Source: Lichtheimia corymbifera B2541 (Eukaryota > Mucoromycota > Mucoromycetes > Mucorales > Lichtheimiaceae). Taken from it: a stretch of 64,000 nucleotides of DNA. Both the position numbers and the translations under genes were made by a program. The notes under the pieces were generated by a model, which saw only the letters and a list, made by a program, of their open reading frames with translations, ran no database searches and was not told the DNA's origin. Below, in pieces: positions 1-10,227 of the stretch (the stretch's first letter is position 1; the number at the start of each line of letters is the position of its first letter). The stretch lies in the NCBI GenBank assembly GCA_000697475.1, contig JNEU01001166.1, positions 122,089-186,088 of the forward strand, read 5' to 3'.

Positions 1-636
1 CAAATCCTCTCGATCATCATAATCAATCACGCCTTTGCCATATCCACTATCATCATCATCACGGTCGCTGCAGTCTTCTTCTTCGCTTTCGCTTTCGCTT
101 TCCTCTTGTTCAAAGATGGAGCACAATTGATCCAACGTATGAAACACATGGATGCCTGCTGCCTTGTTGGCCATGCTTGGTTTGATGATAAACATATGTC
201 GAATCTCGCCTGACTCTTCATTTTCCTTGAGATCCCGTTCCACCTCAAAGACTTCATTCAATGCCTCATCCAGGTAGTCAATGTGATCCAGCTCAAAGAG
301 CCATGTCTCGGGTATCGCCTGCTTGAGGATGCTGTCAGGATGTTTTGATAGATATTTTGCCATATTGTACGACAGTTGTGCCTTTCTAATGAGTCCCTTG
401 CGGATACAATAAGCATTGGCCATGGTCGTCTCTTGCTGTGCCAATGACCAGTTGATCATTTCATACTCGAGCCATTGCAACGACACATTGGGCATGGCGG
501 CATCAGCATGGTCGTCGGCAACGTCTTGTATAATATCCCAGTTGAGTCGGCTGCTGTGTTGTAACGCACGAACGACTGCCTTGTGTGTATACGGTTCATC
601 CAAGTGAACAAGAGCTCGAGGGTGCTGGTTGTGCAT
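1..636 (-). CDS. Tubulin-tyrosine-ligase-like (TTL/PBY1-type) protein, N-terminal part
   Basis: Open minus-strand frame of 212 codons without intron, starting at the ATG at 636-634 and running off the left window edge. The stretch reading RKGLIRKAQLSYNMAKYL, then 'ILKQAIPETW', a 'DYLDEAL' segment and 'FIIKPSMANKAAGIHVF' matches the start of the TTL ATP-grasp domain as in yeast Pby1, where the lysine of 'KPSM' contacts ATP. A run of Glu/Ser then Asp (about residues 175-200) is an acidic insertion before the rest of the catalytic domain, which lies outside the window. The family ligates amino acids to tubulin or other proteins; Pby1 localises to P-bodies. The substrate cannot be told from this part. 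Yeast Pby1 also carries an N-terminal SurE-like domain, which is absent upstream of this start. Confidence 0.75.
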   Translation of the reverse strand, partial: MHNQHPRALVHLDEPYTHKAVVRALQHSSRLNWDIIQDVADDHADAAMPNVSLQWLEYEMINWSLAQQETTMANAYCIRKGLIRKAQLSYNMAKYLSKHPDSILKQAIPETWLFELDHIDYLDEALNEVFEVERDLKENEESGEIRHMFIIKPSMANKAAGIHVFHTLDQLCSIFEQEESESESEEEDCSDRDDDDSGYGKGVIDYDDREDL

Positions 637-2188
637 AGGGAGGAGGATGGGATAGGCTGGGTAAAGAAGTTGACAATGAAAATTTTGAGACTCCAGGAGG
701 TGGCCCTGATTTGGTAACTATTCCAAGATGCCCAATCATCTCACTGAAAAAAAAAAACCCTTGGTAACGACGACAACGACAACGTTCCCCCCCTCCACCT
801 CCTCAATTCATAAATGATAAAATGTTGCCAGTGGAAATGATCCTGTCAACAATGGACACGTGCATGTTGTATATTGCTGCATTATTGGTATGTGCACCAC
901 ACGATCGGCATAAATCAAGCCTTTCCCACATTGGAAGACAAGTCGTCATGACTACCACCTTGGACTTCCGCGGAACATATCCTCTTTGGTATAGTGATGA
1001 TGACGACGATGATGATGATAAAAGACAAATGCCTATAAATGGTTATCAACGCTTGTCTTTATTAAGGGTGAAAGCACTTGTTTTTTGCACATGGTATTGA
1101 GACGGAGGAGGAAGAGGTGGTGCGTGCTATATGACAACACCAAGCAGCACCCCTCCATGATTGACTGGGTACTCACCCCCTTCTAGCCAAACTTGATGTA
1201 GATCATGTTTCCTTGTTGTTGTTTCTTTATGTAAACATGTGCTGTTTTGTTTCATGATTCCCACAGTGTGGAGAATGAAAAAGAGAAAGGGAAAGGTGTG
1301 GGGGCAACACTTGACACACAAACACAGGCAAACATTTATGCAACAAGGGCAGTGCCTAAATGGTTATCCGCCAACTTCCGTTGTTGCTGTTGTTGCTGCT
1401 GCTGCTGCAGGACCCGTTTATCATCACAAGACTCACCCTGTCATGAACAACAACTTGTGATCGAAATTTCCCAAATGAGGGTGGCATTTCTTGAAAGAAC
1501 AAGAGGGAAGCGTTAGCGAGGTCGTATTTTCCATAAAGTGCAGAAAGGCCTTTTAGGTAACACCAACCATTGTTTCCCCACATATCTCGCTTTCTTATCT
1601 CTCTTTTTACGCACGCGTTTGGTACATTCGCTCACGCGTGGGTAGAGTGTGTGGAGTTGCGTGGCATCCATAAGACTCCGCTATTCATTTGAAAAAGTAA
1701 TCATGTCTTTCTACGTACCACATGGACTACCATGTGGGGTATATAATCAATGATCTGATGCAAGTTTGGCGTGCACAGATCCTTCGATATAGTTTCTATT
1801 TGATGCATCCACATGTGAGATCGTTCTGAGCTCAGTCTACATCCTTGCCTTTCCAAGCAACTATTGTTGTTTCTCTTGCGTGTGATATTGCATGACAGGG
1901 GAAAGCTTTTCCCCTTAGTGTATGTGTTCCCATCATCTGATACTTCTATATCCAATTGAGATAAGAGTGGCTCGAAAAGGCATCAAAGTGTGGCAACCAG
2001 CACCAGACACATACACATACCCTTTTGGCGTTAAAAAAAAAAGTCAGAATCATCTGATCAAGCTTTTTTTTATCTGCACTTTAGAAAGCGTGGTCTTTTT
2101 CCCTCCCAGTGCCTCTTTCCCTTTCCCATTATCTTTCTTTCCTTTAAAAGCGATGAGGATCAAGCAGCACAATACATTTTTAACAACC
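637..2188. other. Intergenic region, no gene seen
   Basis: Shared upstream region of the TTL-like gene (minus) and the arrestin-related gene (plus). It has A- and T-rich tracts, GATGATGAC-type simple repeats near 995-1020 and CTG/TTG triplets near 1378-1410. Short open frames here have no recognisable content. The CT-rich stretch at 2085-2150 is probably the 5' leader of the downstream gene. Confidence 0.5.
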
Positions 2189-3680
2189 ATGGAACGTATT
2201 CGTTCAAACACTGTTCAACTCAAGGTCCATGTGGAGAACGACCATTTGATTATGCATGGCTCCCCTAATGAATCTGCTGGATGTGTGCTTCGAGGAGTGC
2301 TCGATGTTCATGTGAAAGAGCCTATCAAAGTCAAGTCCATCCATTTGAGATTCTCGGGCCGTATGGTGATTACTTGGACTGAACGTAAGTCATCTACATC
2401 TTTTTTTTTATGAAACCGCTCTCACAAGGTGAATAGCGATTGGTAATGGGCATGAACGTTTGTTCCATGATGATCGGACGTTAATCAACCATACGTGGGA
2501 GTTTCTACCCAAAAGCGACAAGCTGCATACATTGGAAGCGGGCACTTTTACATACGAGTTTGAGTTGCCGTTACCTGGTGATCTACCTGAAACAACCCAT
2601 GTTGCATCATTTTATCTAGTGCAATACAGGCTCAAGGGCACTTTGGAGCGCGCACGCTTTTTACCGAACAACACAGTACGACGTACGATCCATGTCTCAC
2701 GACAATTATTGCCACTAACGCCTGAGTTTATGGAGGCTGTGAGCATTGCGAATCGGTGGACCAACAAGCTTGACTATGAAATCTCAGTGCCCACCAAAAT
2801 GCATAGTCTGGGTGATAAAATCCCTGTCAGCATCAAGGTGACACCGCTTACCGATCAGCTGCGTATCCGCCACTTGTCATGTACCTTCAAAGAATATATG
2901 ATATGCCGCGCAAGCAGTGGATGGTTTGGTGGTCATTCACGTGCACAAGGACGAGTTGTATATTTTGTGCGAGATGACCAGTTTGGACGTGACAATAGCA
3001 ATGATAATAATAATGAAGGTCATGATATTGTGTGGAACAAGACACTGATCGTGCCCGTGCCTTCCACCAATAGTCAAGTGCAATGTGATGTCCAAAATGA
3101 TGCGGTGCGTATTCGACATAAACTCAAATTCGTCATTTCAATCGAGAATCCAGATGGTCACGTATCCGAACTACGGGCGGCTTTACCGATTCAAATATGT
3201 GCCCTTCATTCCACTGGTCTGCCATCCTATGAGGAAACGTGGCGCACCCTTCCTTATGATCCAACCATGATGGTCACTCTTTTGCACCTGCGTGCTGCAG
3301 CTGCCAATGCTGAAGAACAACAAGATGCCGATCAGCTTTTAGAACTACCCACAGGTTTCCAACAACGACGTAACAACCCACGAAGAAGGAGTTGGCGTGA
3401 TAGAGCCAGTTGGATCTTTTTGGGTAACAATAGTAACACGAGTGGTGGTGATGACGAGCATCAAGATGACAGTGATGATCCCTTGACAGCTATTGCAGCT
3501 ACAACCAGTGGCATTTGCGGCACAGATTTACCTTCTTATTCACCCACAGATCCTGCTGGCTGTTCCTCATCATTATCTCGCTATCGTCACTCGTGCTTCA
3601 TCCCTGATACAGCAGCTGTCTCAAGACCTTCGATGCCTCGTCTTCCCACTTATGACGAATTACTATGTGCCTCACGGTAA
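2189..3680 (+). CDS. Arrestin-related trafficking adaptor (alpha-arrestin)
   Basis: Two exons, 2189-2384 and 2437-3680 (52-nt GT-AG intron), giving 479 aa. The start at 2189 sits in an ACCATGG context; an in-frame ATG at 2153 is an alternative. The N-terminal half is an arrestin fold ('LRGVLDVHVKEPIKVKSIHLRFSG', then 'HTWEFLP', 'FELPLPGDLPETTHV', 'VQYRLKGTLER'), and the second arrestin lobe follows to about residue 320. The tail is disordered and holds three LPxY motifs at residues 327-330, 430-433 and 468-471. These are variant PY motifs that in this family recruit Rsp5/Nedd4 ubiquitin ligases. Expected role: selecting plasma-membrane transporters for ubiquitin-dependent endocytosis. The cargo is unknown. 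Confidence 0.85.
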
Positions 3681-3959
3681 ATCACTCCTCCTCTTTTTTT
3701 TTTCGTTCCTTCACGACCATCACCACCACCACCTTCTTTTCTTTTATGTGTATATAGCCATTTGTGTTTTTTTTTTCCATCCCTTTTTCGCTTTGATGTA
3801 TATCCCTCATTTTTTTTCTTTATATGATTGTGTTTTATTATATACGCTGTAATACATTATTCGTCTATATGTAATTTCCTGTGACCCTATATTGGGGGGT
3901 GGGATAGGTGCAGATCCTTCATTGATTGGTGATAGTGGAGTGGTGGGATCAGCGCCGAT

Positions 3960-5030
3960 ATGGAGTATATCTTTTCGTCTCGTATGAATTACATTCAGGG
4001 CCTATCTACTGCTCTTTCCCACAGCAATTATACCACCTTTGCTATTGATATTTATGGCGTCTTACATGATGGGAACAAGCCATATCCATATTCGAAAGAC
4101 TGCTTGCAACAACTGACCAATGCTGGGCATCAAGTGTACTTGCTCTCCAATTCGACCCGACTCGGTGATGCACTTGCACGCGATCTCGACAAGAAATATG
4201 GCATTGCACCTCAATTGTACAAGGAGATTGTTTCCAGTGGCGAATTGACGTTATTGTTCCTAAGCAAATGCGTGGATGCTTTCAACAAGGAGACGACTAC
4301 GTGCAACAGCAACACCTTGGAACATCCTTACAGTGCTACGGTGATGGACGGCAATCTTGAAAAGGGCTTAATGACACCCGACGAGTTTGTTCAGCAGTAT
4401 TGGAAGAACAAGGGCCGTTTCTTTTTGGTGGGCGATGACGACTATCATGGGCCATTGTATCAACCTTTTGCATCGACGTTGACACGCGTGGAAGACTGGA
4501 AACAAGATGGCATTGACTTTGTATTGCTGGGTAAAGTCAACCAGCTCCCACATGAGACCCTTCCCCTGGATCCACTCGATGGTGATAGCGTCAAGCAACA
4601 TTATCAAGCATTTATGCAGCATTGCTTGGAACGACACATTGTGTTTGTTTGTGCCAATCCAGATGTTTGGGCCCCCAATGGCAACGACACTTTGTTGGCA
4701 TGCCCTGGTTTCCTGGGTCAACTCTATCAAGACATGGGTGGCAAGGTACTCTACTTTGGCAAGCCATTCCCTACCATCTACCGCTATTTGCTATCCACCA
4801 AAGCCCAAGGTGATCCTGCACGCGTATTATGTGTGGGCGATAATGTGGCCACCGACGTCATGGGTGCACGACAACAAGGATTGGATGTTGCCATGGTACT
4901 TGGTGGTGTCCACAGCAACCAGATTGATATGACCAAACCAGACACTGTAGCTGTATCCCAAGTAAAAACGTTATGTGAGCAACACAAAGCACAAGAACCA
5001 ACCTACATTGTCCCTTTACTTCGGTTTTAG
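3960..5030 (+). CDS. HAD-superfamily class IIA hydrolase
   Basis: Single exon of 356 aa; ATG at 3960, with a second in-frame ATG at 3984. Motif I reads 'FAIDIYGVLHDG', the 'D-x-W/Y-G-V-L-H-D-G' variant of the class IIA hypothetical family (TIGR01459 type), in which the usual second Asp is an aromatic residue. Motif II is 'LLSNSTR', a mid-region 'NPDVWAPNG' follows, and the C-terminal HAD core is 'FGKPFPTIY' (Lys) and 'VLCVGDNVATDVMGARQQG' (Asp pair of motif IV). The layout fits a small-molecule phosphatase with a C2 cap. The natural substrate is unknown. An inserted region at about residues 105-160 is not part of the core motifs. Confidence 0.8.
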   Translation: MEYIFSSRMNYIQGLSTALSHSNYTTFAIDIYGVLHDGNKPYPYSKDCLQQLTNAGHQVYLLSNSTRLGDALARDLDKKYGIAPQLYKEIVSSGELTLLFLSKCVDAFNKETTTCNSNTLEHPYSATVMDGNLEKGLMTPDEFVQQYWKNKGRFFLVGDDDYHGPLYQPFASTLTRVEDWKQDGIDFVLLGKVNQLPHETLPLDPLDGDSVKQHYQAFMQHCLERHIVFVCANPDVWAPNGNDTLLACPGFLGQLYQDMGGKVLYFGKPFPTIYRYLLSTKAQGDPARVLCVGDNVATDVMGARQQGLDVAMVLGGVHSNQIDMTKPDTVAVSQVKTLCEQHKAQEPTYIVPLLRF

Positions 5031-5243
5031 AGTTGTTTATATATGGATGTGGAATAAAAGAAAATCACCGCTTAATTTGGAAGGCTGTTTTTGTTGAGGA
5101 CAAAAGATGCCCTGTCACCTAACAACCCCCACCCAGCCCAACATCACCACCCAGAACCCGAGTGAAAGAGCTGCTTGAATAGTAAACTTTGTATTTATCT
5201 CTCTCTCTCTCTCTCTCTTTTTCTTTTTTACACATTCGACTTG

Positions 5244-5251
5244 TATAAATA
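5244..5251 (+). promoter_or_regulatory. TATA-like box upstream of the four-helix membrane protein gene
   Basis: TATAAATA lies 36 bp before the ATG at 5287, just after a (CT)n tract at 5203-5220. The position implies a very short 5' leader. Sequence match only. Confidence 0.45.
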
Positions 5252-5286
5252 CCCAACAACACCACCGCATTTTCATCTCAACCCAA

Positions 5287-6414
5287 ATGTACAGCCAACC
5301 AGCACTGTATCCAGAGGGCGTTTATCGTGAAGCAGACCTTATCCATGCCACACACTCTTACACACGAAAATGTTGCGGTTGTATGTCTTTACAAGCAGGA
5401 GGTCTTTTAGCTTGTGGGATATGGCTCGTGCGTATACATATATATACACTTTTTGTCGCTGGAATCAAACATTCTCATACATTTCCTGTTTGTTGATACA
5501 GGCTCTCAACATGTACGGTGCCGTCTTATCGTTTCAGCATAAAAGTCGTAAGCCGGGGATGGATGGACCTAAAATTATGCAACTACTACCACGTAAACAA
5601 ATTCTGATACACAGCATGTTACAGCCATCTATTCTTATCTCGACAGCGTTGCTCTCATTATCCAAGGCATCATTTGCGTCGCCTTTTCTATAGGGGCCAT
5701 ATTCACTGTATTTTCATTGATCACGGTACGTAAAAAAAAAGGCTCTTTTCGTGCTATGTTGCTGATGCTGATGTACTCTATTTACAGGCCAAACCGCTTA
5801 TTCTGCGATACGCACATCGAATGATGTGGGTGTTGGTATTCATCTTTATCATCAATTTCTTCGTCGATCTCATTGTTTTTGGTGTACAACGACCGCAATT
5901 TATCGATTGGTGCACGGGACGATCAAGGAGCCGACTTGATGACCAACAAAGCGACTCTCTTCCGGAACAAGGTGGGGACGAGGATGTCTATAACTGTAAC
6001 AAGTTATGGGAAGCCGAGCTCAAATTTGCCATTGTCATTTTTATCATGATATCCCTTTGTTTTGCAAGTATCCGATGGTTTGATTCTTTGTTTGATTAGC
6101 GTTGCTCATACATGTAGATTTAGATGTATTGGGCGCTTTGTATCTGGTCTTATTCACAAAAGCAAATCTCACTGCTGCAGACTTATTATGGTTATCCCAT
6201 TCATCCAAGCGCTGCTGCAGCTGCTGCTACCATGCACGGACCTGCTGGTGTTATGCACAATATCGGACGATCAAAAGCTGGTGGTGGTGGAGGTGGAGGT
6301 GGAAAAAGTCTCGCTCAAGTGTCTCGACACGCATTGGATTCTATTTATTCACTTTTCACAAGGGATCACAGTGCAACCACAGAAAAGAATACCACTACTA
6401 CCGCAACGCACTAG
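5287..6414 (+). CDS. Four-helix (MARVEL-like) membrane protein
   Basis: Five exons: 5287-5427, 5502-5547, 5625-5725, 5788-6063, 6124-6414, giving 284 aa. Hydrophobic segments fall at about residues 35-52, 67-88, 97-118 and 168-190. An acidic, charged loop lies between helices 3 and 4, and a Gly/Ala-rich cytosolic tail contains an eight-glycine run near residue 230. This four-helix layout with short ends resembles MARVEL/tetraspan-type fungal membrane proteins of unknown function. The last intron (6064-6123) starts with GC: no GT donor gives an open frame, whereas GCAAGT joins '...MISLCF' to 'MYWALCIWSYSQKQ' in frame and continues helix 4. I do not recognise a named family. Confidence 0.75.
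6064..6123 (+). other. GC-AG intron (60 nt)
   Basis: The donor is GCAAGT and the acceptor ATTTAG. The nearby GT at 6068 is out of phase with every acceptor that keeps the downstream frame open. Confidence 0.7.
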
Positions 6415-6562
6415 ACACTTTACCCGATACCATTTTGTTCTTTCTTTCTAAAAAATTGATAATAATAACCATCGTGTTCATGAATCAAAAAAGAATAATG
6501 AATAAGGATTATACTTTGGAGGCTAACAAAATCATCTACTACTACTACTGCTGCTGCTACTC

Positions 6563-7821
6563 CTAGAACCAGCCCCGTCTACGTTGGGTATTGACTTGTT
6601 GGTTGCCATCACTACTGGTACCACCACGACCGTTGCTGCCTTGAAGACGTCTTGCTGCATGAGCACCAGGGTGAGGTGCACCGATAGTGTTTTGCACTTC
6701 TTGACCATTTACTGTCACCCTTTGTTGGCCATTGCCATAGTCTTCTGTAATTGTAGTACCCTATCCAGCTTGGTTACTATCGAGACGACCTCATGTCATT
6801 CCATAATATACCATACTTACATTTTGATCTTGGATCCGTGTCACTGTTACGGTTTCTGGACGACCATTCACAATCCTTGTGGAGCTCGAAACACTTTTGC
6901 TAGTACCAAAACCGCCGCCACCAAAGCTTGATGATGATGATGATGAAGAAGAAAAAAAGGAACCGCCGCCGGCACCGCCACCCATCATGGAAGGACCACC
7001 CATCAACATATCCAAACCGCCACCACCCATCATGGATGGAAATCCTCCTCCTCCTCCTACGCCGTGACCAAATCCACCGCCAGAAAAGAATGGATCGTTG
7101 TCAAAGAAACCACCACCAAATGGATCACCACGTCTTGGCCCACCACGGGATGAAAATCCAACTAGAATGCGAATGAGTCATCATCAATGCTATATCATCC
7201 GTTCCCCTTTCCAATCCAGCAATACGTACACAACATGTCATCAAACATGGCTTGATGGGCTTTAAAAAAGTTGGCAAAGACTTCCTCGGGTGAGTGGAAC
7301 TATAATAGATGTATGAGTATCTCCTGTTCTTGAAGAGACAAAACGATGGATACTTGCATGAAATCCAGGGAAGGGTGCATAGTCTTGTCCTTCGAAACCA
7401 CCACCACGTCCATCCAAATCACCACGATCATATGCACGACGACGTTCCGCTACACACACATACACACAAAGAAAAGGTAAGAAAGTCTTGATAACCCTGA
7501 AATATATATATACACCTGACGCACTTACGATCGGATAACACCTCATACGCGTGGCTTTATATACATGCTGTTAATCCTCGGCTCCATTGTACTGCCATGC
7601 TACACTCTCACTCACCTAATCTCTTTGAACTACAACCCCATCATGAGTTAACTCTTTGGCCCTGTCATTGACTCTCCCTCACTTTTTACCTTTTCACCCG
7701 CTTCAGGCGACTGGTTCTTGTCAGGATGGTAACGCAATGCCAGCTTTCTGTAGGCCTTGCGAATGTCTTGATCAGAAGCTTCGCGAGTGATTTCAAGCAC
7801 TTCGTAAAAGTCAATCGCCAT
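6563..7821 (-). CDS. DNAJB6-type J-domain chaperone (class B Hsp40)
   Basis: Seven exons on the minus strand: 7690-7821, 7616-7629, 7529-7554, 7358-7449, 7230-7299, 6821-7161, 6563-6760, giving 290 aa. The J domain occupies residues 1 to about 68, with HPD at 32-34, and '[23 protein letters not shown]' closes it. A Gly/Phe-rich linker and '[12 protein letters not shown]' follow. Next come Gly/Met repeats, a Ser run, and a short C-terminal sheet region reading '[22 protein letters not shown]' and '[18 protein letters not shown]'. This order (J, G/F, S-rich, short C-terminal domain) is that of metazoan DNAJB6/B8, which use the S/T-rich part to hold aggregation-prone polypeptides and pass clients to Hsp70. 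It lacks the two-barrel CTD of Sis1-type class B proteins. A 14-nt microexon and one GC-AG intron interrupt it. Confidence 0.85.
7300..7357 (-). other. GC-AG intron (58 nt) in the DNAJB6-like gene
   Basis: It starts GCAAGT after codon CAT and ends TATAG. The alternative GT four bases inside shifts the frame and destroys the conserved 'FHSPEEVF' segment. Confidence 0.75.
7616..7629 (-). other. 14-nt microexon encoding FKEIS of the J domain
   Basis: The exon is flanked by TTGTAG and GTGAGT on the minus strand. It supplies the conserved Phe-Lys residues after 'AGEK' and two bases of the Ser codon. Without it, no phase joins exon 1 to the 'HAYEVLSD' exon. Confidence 0.8.
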
Positions 7822-8322
7822 TGCTGTTCAGTGTAGAGATAGAGAAGGAAAAAAAAGTAGTTTGCATAAGTCGATCGCTCTTTTCTGGACCAATGGAATT
7901 TTCGAGATGCGGTGTTCATGCAAATGTCTTCACGTGTGTCTGCGTGTCTGGTATCCTAGCAATAACATACCTACCCTTTTTTACTACATCGATGAGCCTG
8001 TTATTTGAAGATTGTACTTTGGTATCTCTCTTTGTGAAGAAGGGGTTATGTATGGGTTATAGTAGAATTGAACGGTCCGAGAAAATGATGGATCCTTCGA
8101 TATGTTTCCTTAATCCAGACAATGCAACAAAAGTAGTATGTAGATTCCTCTATGAGTTTGTCAATGTCCTTATGCATGCAATGGTATGGTATCATAGCAC
8201 CATTCATAAATTGTAATGTTGTAAGTTTGATGCATTGCAGCACCAGTCATATGGATCATGCTTCATAAATAATGCTCAAGTCAATATACAATGCCAAAGC
8301 ATCTTTTTATTGCACTACAAGT
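7822..8322. other. Intergenic region, no gene seen
   Basis: Upstream of the DNAJB6-like gene and downstream of the dehydrogenase gene. AT-rich, with only short random open frames. Confidence 0.5.
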
Positions 8323-9554
8323 CTACAACTTTGCGATTGCTTGGCGGACGGTCTGTGCTAAATATTTCTCGACTTCCGGAAGAGCTTGGATCATCTCCTC
8401 ATTGAGTATGCTTGGGTGGGGTGACGCTGCGTCTTCCTGATGGACACCATCTGGCAAGCAAAGTAATGTTGTACCTATGTATTGTTGCCAATTAAGTCAT
8501 TGTTGACGTCACGCCATCATTCTACTACGTATTTACCTGCCAACTCGGTGTCATCGATGCATTGGAGGGCTGCATCCACCACTACAGACATAGGTGTCTT
8601 TGGGCATTTGTTTATAAACTCGCCGAATGGATTACTGATTCCATCTGAACGAATAAGCTCGGTATCTATGATGTGTGAGGACCTTGCATATGTACACAAC
8701 ATGCTGATGACAACAACTTACCAACCCAATACGGGCAAATAGCATTAACACGTACATTGCATGCAGTGTTTAAATAGGCGAGTGATCGTGTCCATCCCAC
8801 CACAGCGTGCTTGGTAGCCACGTAGTTATCAAGACCACTTTGATTGCGCAGAGTTAGTAGGTGGTGCAAAAAAGTCAACATCCTATGTATGTATACATAC
8901 CTCATTGCGCCAATACCAGCCATGGATGCGGTATTGATGATTGTGCCACCACCACGTTTTTGCATAAATTTCAGCGCCACCTTGTTGCCTTTGGTTACAC
9001 CACCGACATTGACCTGATGGATAAACATGTCGGCCTCGTCTATTGAAGATCATGTTAGTGTTATGTACGTATCATGGCAACCATCGTCATCCACCACCTA
9101 CCGTCCATGGGTTCCGTAAAGATGTTGAAGCCTTTGGTAGTACCGGCGTTGAGAATGGCAATCTAAACGTGGATCGTGGTTAGGGTACACAAAGAAGCTC
9201 TTTGAGAAAAAAGCTTACATCAACACCGCCAAATGTGTTCTCTGCCAATTCAAAAAGTCCCAGGAGGTCTTTATACTTGGTTACGTCCGTGTGCTTATAA
9301 GCAGCCACTGTCTTTTTGGCACTATGGAGTATGTGTGAGTATGTATGTAAGTGAGAGATGAAATGGGATCGTGAGGGAAAAGTAGAAGAGCTAATATTAT
9401 ACCTTTTGTTAAAAGCATCTACTGCAGCTTGGCCTTCTTGATCCAAAAGGTCACCAATAACCACATTGATGTTTCTCTTGATGAGAGCAGAAGCAATGGC
9501 GAGTCCAATACCACGACTGCCACCAGTGATAACAGCAACTTTAGTTTGAGTCAT
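8323..9554 (-). CDS. Short-chain dehydrogenase/reductase (15-PGDH-like)
   Basis: Seven exons: 9403-9554, 9219-9321, 9102-9162, 8901-9039, 8722-8837, 8537-8665, 8323-8474, giving 283 aa, the usual classical-SDR length. The nucleotide-binding motif TGGSRGIG is at residues 10-17, the NAG motif at 90-92, catalytic Ser144, and the YxxxK pair Tyr157/Lys161. The acidic residue after strand 2 ('VVIGDLLD') predicts NAD over NADP. The C-terminal part ('DTELIRSDGISNPFGEF', 'MSVVVDAALQCIDD') resembles 15-hydroxyprostaglandin dehydrogenase-like fungal enzymes. It probably oxidises a secondary alcohol or lipid; the substrate is unknown. Confidence 0.88.
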
Positions 9555-10227
9555 TGAAAAGAGTACAAAGGAAAAGGGGGGCGTGAGCGAAAGAGAGAGA
9601 ATGAAAGCAATTCATTTTAAAGCCAGTGGCAGTAGCTGTGGAGCAGTATTAACCCCACCCACCTTCCTTTTTCTGCAAAATTCGGTACATGTAATGTTGT
9701 CCTGATCGGCGCAAGCTGACTGATGCCCTTGTCTATTTTCCCCATGGTCATACTATCAAGGATTCCATAACGTAATAAGGTCCAAAAGAGAATCTGCATG
9801 CATTTATGTAATCATAAAGGACCCTTTCATGGTATCTACAAAGATGGCTATGTCCGTACACTGGCCTGCTGTGTTGTCACTATGCGGTACTACGATCGGT
9901 CACTCTATCACTTTTGGCGACAAGGATCAAAAGCTACCACCCTATCAAAATCCGAATAAACGGGTCCCGATTTGTCCCACCACCAAAAATGCCATACAAT
10001 ATCCGATATTGCATTATCAACATCACAGCAGCACAACACAACAATTGATGTAGGTGGGTGATATCACATCGACCAGTTACTACTTATTCCCGCATCTTCC
10101 ATTGTGTGGTTCGTGGTGGCTTTCAAGTAGTCTAATTTCCACAACGAGTATATATATAGGTGTGCAATCATACATTGTATCTTTTATTTGACAGCTGTAA
10201 TGTTGTAAACTATGTATGCCATGACTA
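9555..10227. other. Intergenic region, no gene seen
   Basis: Between the dehydrogenase start and the 3' end of the twelve-finger gene. No convincing exon, RNA gene or repeat was seen. Confidence 0.45.
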
